Notes: a model not told the origin generated them from the letters alone. DNA of 25,465 nucleotides from an uncultured Clostridia bacterium (GCA_944363005.1 CALVTV010000184.1:1-25465); one strand, 5' to 3'. Shown: positions 14,949 to 23,739, counted from the first letter of the stretch. Made by a program: numbers and translations.

Positions 14949-17219
14949 TCACGGCCGGAAAGGAATAACCGTCGCTGTGCCGGTCCAAATCGTCACACAT
15001 CCCGATTCATCCGTGCGGTATACCCGTGCACCGACAGCATACAGATCATCCAACACCCTTTGAGATGGATGCCCATAGCTGTTGTTGCCGACGCTGATGA
15101 TGGCAATCTGCGGCGTCGCCTCCCGAATGAGCGCTGTGCTCGTCGCATACTTACTGCCGTGATGCGCCACCTTGAGGATATCGCAATCCGGAACGTCTTC
15201 CATTTCGCAGTCCGCGGGCAAATCCCCAAGTGTCAGCAGACGCATCCCTTCGACATCCGCCTCCAGCACAAGCGAGCGCTCGTTGCTTCCCTTCAGCGTC
15301 CCATCCGGCGACAGCACGCGGAACGCAAAGCCGGAAGCCGTGATTTCAGCGCCCGCCGAGACGTGTTCAATCACGATGTTTCGGTCGCGCGCAGTATCCA
15401 AAGCCTCGGTGACAACAGCCGATCCCTCTGTATCCTCCGCGCCTTCCGCCAGGATAATCCGATCGATGCGCACTTCGGAATCCAAAAGGACATGCAGTGC
15501 GCCCGCATGGTCTTCGTCCAGATGCGTCAGAATCACAGCATCGACGTTCAATCCCTCATGCCGCAGATAACGCAGCATCGCATAGTCATCGGCAGGCCCC
15601 ACATCGATCAATACAGCCGAACGTCCCCGGCGCAGCAGCGCGGCGTCTCCCTGTCCAACATCCAGTTGCACATACCGCACGGCGCCGTTGAGCCGCGGAA
15701 GATAACCGCAAATCAGAAGCGCGCAGAGCATGCCGGCAAGGCGCTTTCTTGAAAACCGAACATGAATCTTGGGGCTGAGCACAGCCATCAGCAAGCCTTG
15801 TATGATGAGCGCAACGCCATACGGCGCAGGCACGCGAAGAATTCCTCCCTCCGCTACGCTCAAACTGATGGTTTCCAGCGCTTCGGCGGGAAGCCGTACT
15901 ACGGCCGCCACGCCTTGCCCCAGCGGCATGGACAGGCCGCTGAGCAACATTGCGCTCCATCCGCCCAGCAAAAGCACGGGCATCAGCAAGCCACAGAGCA
16001 GATTCATGGGAATGGACAGCAGCGGAATGTATCCGTACAACAGCATCTGCATGGGCCATGCCGCAAACTGTGCGCTCAGATTGATGGCCAAGGTTGAACG
16101 AATGCCCCCGCGCCGTTTTCCTTGCCGCGAAGCAATCCCGCTTCCCAGAAGCAGAATGCCCAGCACCACGAAAAACGAAAACTGAAATGAAGCGCTCAGT
16201 GCCCATACCGGGTTGACTGCCGTCATGATCAAAGCCGCTGCGGCCAACGCCGTAATCGGGTCATATCGACGGCCGGTCATCGGCGCCAATTCCCGAAGCA
16301 GCACCATGATGGACGCGCGAACCGTTCCTGCGGCGCCGCCCGTCAACAGGCAGAATGCCGAAACCAGAACGGAAAGACAGCAAAAGCGCACCCGACGTCC
16401 AATCCCCAACCGTTTCATGATCCGTCGCACCGCAAGCGCGATCAGGCTCAGGTGCATGCCGGATACCACGAGAATATGCGCAATACCGGATATCCGCATG
16501 GATTGCAACAATTCATCTTCCAGCTGGGCATCGCTGCCAATCAAAATGGCTTGAAAGAAAGCGGCCTGCTGCCCAAAGAGCGCCTCAGCCCGTTCGCACA
16601 GCGCTTCGTTGATTTGACGGAAAAACTCTCGCAGCGAGAAGCACGCTGTTCCCTCAACGCTCCACCCCGACAAAATGTATCCGGATAAATCATACCCTTC
16701 GCAAAGTGCCCAAATCCGCCAGTCGATCCCTCCCGGATTGCGCACATCATCCTGCTCAAAAAGACGCCCTGTGCCAAGAATGGTCTGTCCGATTTGTACG
16801 CTTTGTGCCTCTTCTCCGTCTTCAAGCATCAGCGTCACCAGAACCGGCCGCCGAAGTACCCGCTCGTTTTCCACTTTCACTTCGCTCAGATACACGCGTT
16901 GTTCCGTGACCTTGCGGAACACCGTGCCTTCAATCCGTACCCCAGGTTCCGTCGCCTCATCCCCAGTGCACAGCACATGGCTTGTGCGCGCCCAACCCAA
17001 AGCCAAAGACAGCATGACCACATAAAGAAAAGCGCTCCGTTTGCGAACCCGGCATCGCAAGCCCAGTCCAGCAAACAGCGCGCAAACTGCAAACGAAGTC
17101 CCCCATGCTGCTTGGAATTCCCTGGCCAAGCCAATGCCTGCAAGGTATGCGATGCATACGGTTGCAAGTTTGCGTTTGACTTTGAACCGTTCCAATCTGC
17201 GCAGGAACTTCATTTGCAT
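14949..17219 (-). CDS. comEC: DNA internalization protein ComEC/Rec2
   Basis: A 756-residue polytopic membrane protein with the three-part ComEC layout. N-terminal helices and an OB-like domain with IEGTVFRKVTEQRVYL (about 92-110) come first. The Competence membrane core follows, with ISGIAHILVVSGMHLSLIALAVRRI (about 255-279). The C-terminal metallo-beta-lactamase-like domain has DVGQGDAALL (about 520), THLDEDHAG (about 562) and AHHGSKYAT (about 686). In transformable bacteria ComEC is the channel that brings single-stranded DNA across the membrane. All parts look intact. Starts at 17219 and 17213 are two codons apart; an AAGGG lies 3 or 9 bases upstream respectively. comEA, usual upstream, is absent; the preceding gene is the FrhB-like protein, 16 bases away. 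Confidence 0.95.
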   Translation of the reverse strand: MQMKFLRRLERFKVKRKLATVCIAYLAGIGLAREFQAAWGTSFAVCALFAGLGLRCRVRKRSAFLYVVMLSLALGWARTSHVLCTGDEATEPGVRIEGTVFRKVTEQRVYLSEVKVENERVLRRPVLVTLMLEDGEEAQSVQIGQTILGTGRLFEQDDVRNPGGIDWRIWALCEGYDLSGYILSGWSVEGTACFSLREFFRQINEALCERAEALFGQQAAFFQAILIGSDAQLEDELLQSMRISGIAHILVVSGMHLSLIALAVRRIMKRLGIGRRVRFCCLSVLVSAFCLLTGGAAGTVRASIMVLLRELAPMTGRRYDPITALAAAALIMTAVNPVWALSASFQFSFFVVLGILLLGSGIASRQGKRRGGIRSTLAINLSAQFAAWPMQMLLYGYIPLLSIPMNLLCGLLMPVLLLGGWSAMLLSGLSMPLGQGVAAVVRLPAEALETISLSVAEGGILRVPAPYGVALIIQGLLMAVLSPKIHVRFSRKRLAGMLCALLICGYLPRLNGAVRYVQLDVGQGDAALLRRGRSAVLIDVGPADDYAMLRYLRHEGLNVDAVILTHLDEDHAGALHVLLDSEVRIDRIILAEGAEDTEGSAVVTEALDTARDRNIVIEHVSAGAEITASGFAFRVLSPDGTLKGSNERSLVLEADVEGMRLLTLGDLPADCEMEDVPDCDILKVAHHGSKYATSTALIREATPQIAIISVGNNSYGHPSQRVLDDLYAVGARVYRTDESGCVTIWTGTATVIPFRP

Positions 17220-17235
17220 CAGCCCTTATCCAACC

Positions 17236-18423
17236 CTATTTGGATAACACAGCGCGAACCCGGCGCAGGGCTCCGGCGGGCAGATGCGCAATTCTTTTGG
17301 CAATCCGCTCCACAGTTCCCGGCGGCGCGAGCAGTTTCATCACGCGATCCGCTTCAAATCCATGCCGTGCATACCCCCGGAAAAAAGCCTCCCGCTTGGG
17401 ATGCATCTTGGCCGTTTCCTCAATCCCGGGATTAAACCGAAGCAGCTTGTCCGTCTTGACCGAAAACGTTGTGAGTTGCTGCTTGACTCTGCGAATCGCA
17501 TGCTGCCCCTTGGGCGTATTGATCATCACAAGCGACAAGCCCGTATCGTCGTCGCGCTGCGGACAGATCTGCTGCGCCCCCCAGAGATCGGCCAATGTGA
17601 TGTCAGCGGGATGACGGTTGCCGCGAAGTTGGGTGCATTGGCCGCAAGCAGGCCGCAAATACAGATTCTGCAAGAAACCATACAAAAACGGCTCGTCCGT
17701 CTGCGTACCGGTTACTTCGCTGCCATCTTCCAGCGTAGCGACAGCCGAAAAATTCTTCCAGCCCAGACGCTTATCCCGGAATGCGTAGGCTGTCACACGC
17801 TGCCCGTGCTTGCGTTCCAGTTCGGCCAGATAGCTGGCAAACACCCCCGGGGAAGGCACGCCATGGCAAACAAAATCCACGGTCAACAGCTTCTCGCGCT
17901 CTTTCCCCCGAACCTTGGCAAGCAAACCGTCGATCTGACAGGGCGTTCCCGAAAACAGCACGGGAATACCCCGAGAACACAGCGCCGCCGCGTTGCGAAT
18001 GGCCTCTGTCGCATCGCTCTGCACGTATTTGGACCCACGCATCCCCGCAACTTCCGATGCGTCCATCGCCCCCACGTGTTCCACATGCAGGTGATCGTCA
18101 AACGCAGCGCCGAAGACCACGCCCCCCTGAGCGAGCACATCATGCGCCAGCGCAGAGAATATGCCGCCGGAAGACGAATGTTCACGCACCTGCGTGTTTT
18201 TGTGCTGCGCGCCCATCGTTTGTACGGCATGCGCTTCATGAACGGCGCCCACGGGGCAACGCTTTTCACACAGGTCGCAGGAAATGCACTTCTCCCCATC
18301 CACCACCGGATAGAGAAAGCCCTCCTCGTCCGGGCGCATCGTGATCGCCCCTGTGGGACAAATGCTCACACAGGCTCCGCATCCCGTACACTCAACCCGA
18401 TTGGCTCTGACCGTTTGCCTCAT
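17236..18423 (-). CDS. FrhB-type iron-sulfur flavoprotein (F420 hydrogenase/dehydrogenase beta-subunit family)
   Basis: A 395-residue protein. Two 4Fe-4S ferredoxin motifs lie at the start: CTGCGACVSIC (Cys12, 15, 18, then Cys22) and CISCDLCEKRC (Cys46, 49, 52, 56). The rest is the FrhB/FdhB N- and C-terminal domains, with HSSSGGIFSALAH, FSGTPCQIDGL, VDFVCHGVPSP and CGQCTQLRGNRHPADITLADLW. Such proteins pass electrons from ferredoxin through flavin, and members with F420 use occur mainly in archaea and actinobacteria. In Firmicutes and Bacteroidetes they are often found in surface-polysaccharide loci beside pyruvyl transferases, as here. The substrate is unknown. The ATG at 18423 lies 4 bases after the pyruvyl transferase stop, with AGGTGAGG just upstream. 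Confidence 0.92.
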   Translation of the reverse strand: MRQTVRANRVECTGCGACVSICPTGAITMRPDEEGFLYPVVDGEKCISCDLCEKRCPVGAVHEAHAVQTMGAQHKNTQVREHSSSGGIFSALAHDVLAQGGVVFGAAFDDHLHVEHVGAMDASEVAGMRGSKYVQSDATEAIRNAAALCSRGIPVLFSGTPCQIDGLLAKVRGKEREKLLTVDFVCHGVPSPGVFASYLAELERKHGQRVTAYAFRDKRLGWKNFSAVATLEDGSEVTGTQTDEPFLYGFLQNLYLRPACGQCTQLRGNRHPADITLADLWGAQQICPQRDDDTGLSLVMINTPKGQHAIRRVKQQLTTFSVKTDKLLRFNPGIEETAKMHPKREAFFRGYARHGFEADRVMKLLAPPGTVERIAKRIAHLPAGALRRVRAVLSK

Positions 18424-18427
18424 AGCC

Positions 18428-19591
18428 TCACCTTTCCAACTGCATGACGGCAGAAACCGCGCCATCCAGCCCCTTTCTGTATTCGGGCAGCTTCTCCGCC
18501 AAATACGCCCGTTCCTCATCCGCTCGGGAAAGAAGCTTCTCATACATGCCGATCAGCTGCTCCGCGGAATTCAGTTCCTGCACCGGAATCAGATGCCCTT
18601 CCTCGTTGCCAAACAGATCCCGCGCAATTCCCCGCGCCTTGACGGAGTATCCGATCACAAGTGTCGGCACGCAGCTGGAATACCCAGCAATCGAAGCATG
18701 TGTGCGCGCCGTCACCAGGGCCTTGAGCCGCCCAATATAACCTTTGAGCATCTGCGCGTCCAGTGTTGTGGGAAGCATCACCACGCGCGGTTCATCCAGG
18801 AAGGGCTCCCTCAGTTCTTCCAGCGCAGCAGCGTCGTTGTCGTGCGCCCAGGTGACATGCGGAATCAGCGCAACCGAATCCTTGCTGGTGCCCAGAATAT
18901 GTTCAATGAGTTTCGTAAAGGCTTCCATTGCAGAGCGCCTGTCCTTCGCTTTGTTGAGAATCAGCGGGCTGATGTTGATACCCACCGTTCCTTCCTCGTT
19001 CCAGCCGGAAGGCAGCGGCATTTTCCAGGTTTTGAGCGTAAACGCCGGGTCACAGCAACACATGGCCGGCAATCCAGCGCGCTGCAAAGCCGTATAGGTA
19101 ATCGATTCGCGCGCAACAATCAGGTCGTAAGTTGCAAGATCCTCGAGCAGCTCTCCCTCGAGCAAATCCGGCTCGATCGAGCAGCACCAGAGCACGGTTG
19201 GCCTCCCCGCACGCTTGAGCCTCCTGTTAATGACGATCAAGTGTTCAGGACGTCCGTAGCAATAGGTATCCCCGCCTACGGACAGGCAAAGGCTGTGCTT
19301 GCCCGCGCGCAAAACGGGCGCGTACTTGCGCGCCACCTCGCTCTCCCGTGAAGCGCCCAGGCGGAAAGCGACGGAATTGATCAACCGGTCCAGACTGTAC
19401 GGCGCAATGGTGGAAGAGAAAATCCGCTTCACATTCTCAAGCCCAATGTTCCGGTCAAATTGCGGCTGATCCGATGCCAGATCGACGCGCACACCGGCCC
19501 TTTGAACAAACAATGCGGACGTGCTGCGCACAATCGCTTCGCAACCCCGGTTTTCACAGCCGCCGTGATTATACAACAAAATCCTGCTCAT
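18428..19591 (-). CDS. Polysaccharide pyruvyl transferase family protein
   Basis: A 387-residue member of the polysaccharide pyruvyl transferase family (PF04230; CsaB/WcaK type). The N-terminus has RILLYNHGGCENRGCEAIVRS, the family signature, followed by a two-lobed GT-B-like body with LSVGGDTYCYG, VARESITYTAL, CCCDPAFTL, GINISPLI and VTARTHASIAGYSSCVP. These enzymes add a ketal pyruvate from phosphoenolpyruvate to a sugar; in CsaB-like cases this anchors S-layer proteins. Some members have lost or changed activity, so function is likely rather than certain. The ATG at 19591 overlaps the upstream glycosyltransferase stop by 4 bases (ATGA); GGGGA lies 8 bases upstream. Confidence 0.92.
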   Translation of the reverse strand: MSRILLYNHGGCENRGCEAIVRSTSALFVQRAGVRVDLASDQPQFDRNIGLENVKRIFSSTIAPYSLDRLINSVAFRLGASRESEVARKYAPVLRAGKHSLCLSVGGDTYCYGRPEHLIVINRRLKRAGRPTVLWCCSIEPDLLEGELLEDLATYDLIVARESITYTALQRAGLPAMCCCDPAFTLKTWKMPLPSGWNEEGTVGINISPLILNKAKDRRSAMEAFTKLIEHILGTSKDSVALIPHVTWAHDNDAAALEELREPFLDEPRVVMLPTTLDAQMLKGYIGRLKALVTARTHASIAGYSSCVPTLVIGYSVKARGIARDLFGNEEGHLIPVQELNSAEQLIGMYEKLLSRADEERAYLAEKLPEYRKGLDGAVSAVMQLER

Positions 19592-20559
19592 CGCCTGATT
19601 CCCCACTTTCTGCCGGTGACTTTTTCCTTCACCCGCTGCATCAGATAAAACTGTGGGAAATATCCCTTCTGAACCAGCCGGTAAATCGTCCGATCCCTCT
19701 GCGGAACTCGATTGGCGTCCACGCCGTGAAGCACCAGCGGGCGAATTCTCTCGTTGAATACCTTCATGCTCGCCTTGATGCCGTTTTCTTTTTCCTCAAT
19801 CCATATGCAGCTCTGCAAAAAATCGCGGAAATAGAGCTCCTTGATCCCTTCACTGAGCAAAATAGAATCCATACTCCGAAGCATGGGCTGATGAGCCTGG
19901 CTGTATTGCCCGATGTTGGCCATGGCCGAGCGTGCATGAATGCGATAGACATAGGTGCATTCCGCCAAATGCGTCACGCGCTTTGCGCGCAAATAGAGCC
20001 GCAAATTGAGCAATGCGTCCTCGCCAATGCGCACGCTTTCGTCAAGCCGCATGCCGCCGTCAAACAGGTCGCGCAGATAGAGCTTGTTCCAGAGGTTGTT
20101 GTAAATGCGATGCATATGAATGATTTCCTTGACAATTTCGGAGGGCTGCTGGCGTACCGGCTCAATTTCCACCGGCACGCGCTGGCCTAGCGCCTCGTCA
20201 AAGAGAATATGGTTGGCCGATGTGATCTGCGCCCCCGAGCGCATGGCTGCCTGATACAACCGGGCAAAGCTGTCTTCCTCAAGGGCATCGTCCGCATCCA
20301 CGAAAGCGATATACCGCCCCGTGGCCATCGCAATGCCGCGATTGCGCGCAGCAGAGACGCCTTTGTTGAGCGTATGGATCACCTTTGCACGCGGTTCCTC
20401 GCGGGCAAACGCATCGAGAATGGCTCCTGTGGCATCCGTGGAACCGTCATCAATGAAAATCATCTCCAGGTCGGGCGTTTTTTGCGCCCTCAGGCTTTCC
20501 AAGCAGACACGCAAAAACCGTTCCGCGTTAAAACACGGCACGATGACGCTGATCTCCAT
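19588..20559 (-). CDS. Glycosyltransferase family 2, fourth in the cluster
   Basis: A 323-residue GT-A glycosyltransferase. It begins MEISVIVPCFNAERFL, with nucleotide-binding FIDDGSTD (about 35-42), the acceptor-side KGVSAARNRG (about 66-75), and the metal-binding VDADD (87-91). A catalytic-base-like GEDALLNL follows near residue 175. It has no membrane helices, so it probably acts at the cytosolic face on a lipid-linked or nucleotide-linked sugar. The ATG at 20559 has AGGGAAG nine bases upstream. It is 34 bases after the preceding glycosyltransferase, the largest gap in the cluster, and overlaps the pyruvyl transferase by ATGA. The sugar specificity cannot be read. Confidence 0.94.
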   Translation of the reverse strand: MEISVIVPCFNAERFLRVCLESLRAQKTPDLEMIFIDDGSTDATGAILDAFAREEPRAKVIHTLNKGVSAARNRGIAMATGRYIAFVDADDALEEDSFARLYQAAMRSGAQITSANHILFDEALGQRVPVEIEPVRQQPSEIVKEIIHMHRIYNNLWNKLYLRDLFDGGMRLDESVRIGEDALLNLRLYLRAKRVTHLAECTYVYRIHARSAMANIGQYSQAHQPMLRSMDSILLSEGIKELYFRDFLQSCIWIEEKENGIKASMKVFNERIRPLVLHGVDANRVPQRDRTIYRLVQKGYFPQFYLMQRVKEKVTGRKWGIRR

Positions 20560-20593
20560 CCCCTGAATCTTCCCTTTCCTGTCAAAATGTCCC

Positions 20594-21523
20594 TCACGGG
20601 AGCAGCACACTGGAAATCGGACAAACCCGAAGCGCGACGTAGTAGAGCTTCTGCTTGAAGCACAACTCGCTCACCCGCACGCCCCTTGTAATCGTGCGGA
20701 CGATTTCCCGGCTGAAACCGAGCGCCGCGCGATAACGTCCGCGGTCGGCCCGCAAAATGCGCAGATAAATGTCAAGATGCGCGCGAAACAGTCTGGTTTG
20801 CATCCCCTGTTCCGCGATCCACTGGCTGATTCCGGCAAGCATATCCCGGCTGCGCGCGTACACATCCTTGCGCGCGCGCGTCATCGCTGAATTGCCGCCA
20901 AATTCGTAGGCATAAACCACTCGGTCGGTCATCTTCCAGGCTCGCGCCACCGCGAAGACCGCCAGATTGAAAAGGACATCCTCGCCCACCTTCACGCCCA
21001 CGGGCGCGCAGATTTGGTGTTCACAAATCAAACTTGTCCGGTACAGGCGCGCGCACATGCTGTTGAGCGCGCTGTCTCCGCGAATAAGGCTCTCCAGCAC
21101 ACAGGTCAGATCGCCATCCGCACAGACATGCCGTTCCTCTCGACCTCCCTCATCCAGATAGCGCATCACATACGCGCCACAGATGACATCAAGGTCGTCC
21201 CCTGAAAGCGCCAGCAAAACCTCCAGCGCGTCGGGTGTCAAAAGATCGTCGGCGTCGAGAAAAAAGAGCCACTTTCCCCGCGCCATCTCCATGCCCGCGT
21301 TGCGCGCTGCGGATACGCCGCCGTTGCGCGTATGCAAAACGCGCATGCGCCTCTCCTGCGCGGCGAGCGCATCCAGGCGCGCTCCCGTATCGTCCGTGGA
21401 GCCATCATCCACCGCGATCAGCTCCCACTGTTCAAACGTCTGCGCCTGCACACTGCGCACACTGGCTTCCACGGTCGGCCCGTTCTGGTAACAGGGCATG
21501 ATGATGCTCACCAGCGGATTCAT
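20594..21523 (-). CDS. Glycosyltransferase family 2, third in the cluster
   Basis: A 309-residue GT-A enzyme. It has MNPLVSIIMPCYQNGPTV at the start, AVDDGSTDDTG, GGVSAARNAGMEMARGK, the metal-binding LDADD and the downstream VGEDVLFNLAVFA. The central insert with VMRYLDEGGREERHVCADGD is specific to this copy, so it likely recognises a different acceptor from its neighbours. The ATG at 21523 overlaps the preceding stop (ATGA) and has GGAG eight bases upstream. No membrane helices are visible. Confidence 0.94.
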   Translation of the reverse strand: MNPLVSIIMPCYQNGPTVEASVRSVQAQTFEQWELIAVDDGSTDDTGARLDALAAQERRMRVLHTRNGGVSAARNAGMEMARGKWLFFLDADDLLTPDALEVLLALSGDDLDVICGAYVMRYLDEGGREERHVCADGDLTCVLESLIRGDSALNSMCARLYRTSLICEHQICAPVGVKVGEDVLFNLAVFAVARAWKMTDRVVYAYEFGGNSAMTRARKDVYARSRDMLAGISQWIAEQGMQTRLFRAHLDIYLRILRADRGRYRAALGFSREIVRTITRGVRVSELCFKQKLYYVALRVCPISSVLLP

Positions 21524-22542
21524 TGAGGCATCTCCTTTTTGGCTCGAAGCGCAAAGTCCGCTTCGCCGATCTTTCTACCAAATATCTGAAACGGAAGAAT
21601 CAAAGGATACACCTTTGCATACAACCCCGTCTCGCACAGGATCAAAAGCAGGCGTGACGATAGGCTCATGCGCTGCACATTCATGCCGTCGCGAGCAAGC
21701 AGCGGCATGGCCTTGCTTTGAAATCCGCGCAGGACGCCCAAAAGGCCCCCGTCTTTGTATAAGCGCAGTACGACACTGTCCACGTATGCGGGATAGTACG
21801 CCTCCATCTTCCCTCGCCGCGTGAGCAACGCGCGCATGGCAACCAGCCAGGGCCGATGCGTATCAAACTCGTTGTGCGCTCTGCACTGCGTCGCCGAATT
21901 CGCGTGAATCCGATAGCGATATGTCACCCGATGAACGTATTCGATTTCGCGGCTGCAAAGCACGGCCTCCAGGTTGAACAGCGCGTCCTCCGCCAAAGCG
22001 AGGCCCTGCACAAGCCGCAAGCCCTCCCGCTCCAGCAGGGATCTCCGATGCAGTTTGTTGCACATGATGTTCAGCACGCTGTCGCCCTCGATCAGACGAA
22101 GCGCCATGGCGCGGCGCTTCGCTTCGCCGTGCAGGCGCGTCCAGTTTGTCGTTGGCCAGAAGACTTGTGTTGTTCCTGTTTCATCAAACGTTTCATGCGC
22201 GCAGACGACCATGTCGGTTTGCTCCCCGGCAGCGGAAAGCATGATATGAAGCGCCTGCGGCAGGAGCACATCGTCCCCGTCCACGAAGGTTACCCACTCT
22301 CCCCGGGCGCACTCAAGCCCGCGGTTGCGCGCCGCGCTCACGCCAGCGTTCTCCTGATGCAGCACGCGAACACGATCGTCCGCCTCTGCGTAGGCACTGG
22401 CCAGCGCCAATGTGCCGTCCTTCGATCCGTCATCGACGACAATGACCTCGATTGCGCGTTCGCTTTGCGCCAGCACAGAATCCAGACATTGCGCCAAATA
22501 CCGTTCCGCATTATAGCAGGGAATGATTACGCTGACTTTCAT
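21520..22542 (-). CDS. Glycosyltransferase family 2, second in the cluster
   Basis: A 340-residue GT-A enzyme starting MKVSVIIPCYNAERYL, with VVDDGSKDGTLAL, AGVSAARNRGLECARGE, the metal-binding VDGDD (a Gly in the middle position, seen in some GT2 members) and LAEDALFNLEAVL. The C-terminal 70 residues are longer and more hydrophobic than in the neighbours, with a possible membrane-associated helix. The ATG at 22542 overlaps the upstream stop by ATGA and has GGGAG eight bases upstream. It is translationally coupled with the genes on both sides. Substrate unknown. Confidence 0.94.
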   Translation of the reverse strand: MKVSVIIPCYNAERYLAQCLDSVLAQSERAIEVIVVDDGSKDGTLALASAYAEADDRVRVLHQENAGVSAARNRGLECARGEWVTFVDGDDVLLPQALHIMLSAAGEQTDMVVCAHETFDETGTTQVFWPTTNWTRLHGEAKRRAMALRLIEGDSVLNIMCNKLHRRSLLEREGLRLVQGLALAEDALFNLEAVLCSREIEYVHRVTYRYRIHANSATQCRAHNEFDTHRPWLVAMRALLTRRGKMEAYYPAYVDSVVLRLYKDGGLLGVLRGFQSKAMPLLARDGMNVQRMSLSSRLLLILCETGLYAKVYPLILPFQIFGRKIGEADFALRAKKEMPQ

Positions 22543-23582
22543 GGCGCATTCTCCCTGCCTTGAACCAGCGCCACGGCCCCCTGCACGTTTCCGGACAACC
22601 ACCGCTGCGCAAACATCCGGCCGCGTACCTGCGTGCGCAATCCCTTTCCGGTATGCAGCGTATACAGCAGCAGCGGACGAACGCCACGCAACCGGCGCAA
22701 CAGCGTCTGCATGGTTTCGTCCTGCCGGAATTCCTCCATGGCCGCATAGACATCTTCCATTCGAGGATCGAAGCGAATCCCCTTGCAGATCAGCTTGTCA
22801 TAACAGAGTACGGGCAACACGGCCTCCAGCTCCCGGGCACGACCGACGTCCTGCGCATAACGGCAAAGCCTGACGCTGAGCGTCATGAGCCGCCGCGCGA
22901 GTTGCGGCTTTTTCTGCGCCATGAGCGACCCGCTGCGTTGAAAATAGTTCACATACACCTTGGAAAGCGCGGCAATGCGGCGCGTATGCAACAAATACAT
23001 GGCTGAAAAAAGCGTATCTTCAGCAAAAATCTCGTCATTGGGCGCAAAGCGCAACCGATTGGTTTCAATGAGCGAACGGCGGTATACCTTGCTCCAAGCT
23101 TCCTGACCATGGCGATACGGCATCCAGTAATGATAGAAATAATGGGCGAGCCCCTGCTGTTCCAGGTCGATCACCTCATCCGAAAAATGAAGATATGCCC
23201 CATGCTGGCCTGACGCATCGACAAGCCGGTAATTGAAGAGCACTTGATCGGCTCCGGTCTCGTCCATGGCCCGAACAGCATCTTCCAGAAGGGTCGGCTC
23301 GACGGTGTCATCCGAATCCACAAACGCCACAAACTCGCCTTTTGCCACGTCCAGCCCGGCATTGCGCGCCGATGACAACCCTCCGTTCTGCTTATGAAGC
23401 AACCGGATGCGGGCGTCCCGCTGTGCATAGTCGCGCATGATAGCGGGGCATCCGTCTCGCGTGCCATCGTCGACCAAAATGAGTTCAAAATCGGAGAAAG
23501 TCTGTGCCAAAATGCTATCCAGGCAGGCCGGCAAGTAAGCCTCCACCTGATAGACCGGTACGATCACGCTGACACGGCACAT
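22539..23582 (-). CDS. Glycosyltransferase family 2, first in the cluster
   Basis: A 347-residue GT-A enzyme beginning MCRVSVIVPVYQVEAYLPACLDSIL, with LVDDGTRDG, GGLSSARNAGLDVAKGEFV, the metal-binding VDSDD and AEDTLFSAMYLL. Differences from the other three copies (LSSARN instead of VSAARN, a tyrosine-rich AHYFYHYWMPYR segment) suggest a separate subfamily. The ATG at 23582 has GGAGG seven bases upstream. It is the first gene after the extended -10 promoter at 23616-23624, and the next glycosyltransferase starts by ATGA overlap at its end. Confidence 0.94.
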   Translation of the reverse strand: MCRVSVIVPVYQVEAYLPACLDSILAQTFSDFELILVDDGTRDGCPAIMRDYAQRDARIRLLHKQNGGLSSARNAGLDVAKGEFVAFVDSDDTVEPTLLEDAVRAMDETGADQVLFNYRLVDASGQHGAYLHFSDEVIDLEQQGLAHYFYHYWMPYRHGQEAWSKVYRRSLIETNRLRFAPNDEIFAEDTLFSAMYLLHTRRIAALSKVYVNYFQRSGSLMAQKKPQLARRLMTLSVRLCRYAQDVGRARELEAVLPVLCYDKLICKGIRFDPRMEDVYAAMEEFRQDETMQTLLRRLRGVRPLLLYTLHTGKGLRTQVRGRMFAQRWLSGNVQGAVALVQGRENAP

Positions 23583-23615
23583 ACGCTTTCCTCCTCATCC
23601 CATGTACACGGAAAC

Positions 23616-23624
23616 ATTATAACA
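23616..23624 (-). promoter_or_regulatory. Extended -10 promoter of the glycan cluster
   Basis: The minus strand reads TGTTATAAT, a TGnTATAAT extended -10 element, 33 bases before the first glycosyltransferase ATG. The -35 region has no TTGACA-like sequence, so the promoter depends on the extended -10 or on an activator. Confidence 0.65.
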
Positions 23625-23649
23625 TAGATCCCACTTCTAGGCCATATGC

Positions 23650-23659
23650 TTTTGCAAAA
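23650..23659. promoter_or_regulatory. Palindrome upstream of the glycan promoter (possible operator)
   Basis: TTTTGCAAAA is a perfect 10-base palindrome, flanked by GC on the left and GC-containing TGCA on the right. Its centre lies about 45 bases upstream of the transcription start predicted from the -10 at 23616-23624, a typical activator position. Function is inferred from position only. Confidence 0.35.
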
Positions 23660-23696
23660 TGCACTTTGCGTCCGTTTTTTCCCACACGCAGTATAG

Positions 23697-23727
23697 CAAA
23701 AGGCGGAGGGACAAAACGCCCCTCCGC
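23697..23727 (-). terminator. Rho-independent terminator after the S41 protease gene
   Basis: On the minus strand GCGGAGGG pairs with CCCTCCGC around a loop containing CGTTTTGT, and the stem is followed by CTTTTGCTAT. It lies 12 bases after the protease stop and upstream of the glycan cluster promoter. Confidence 0.75.
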
Positions 23728-23739
23728 ACTTGCACGGAT

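Noticed and set aside
14935..14955. Hairpin GCCGT-GAAAA-ACGGC at the comEC stop as a terminator.
   Set aside because: The stem is only 5 bp and is followed by GGATCAAAG rather than a T-run.
20865..20885. A run of alternating GC inside a glycosyltransferase gene.
   Set aside because: It is short, in frame, and explained by Ala/Arg codons in GC-rich DNA.
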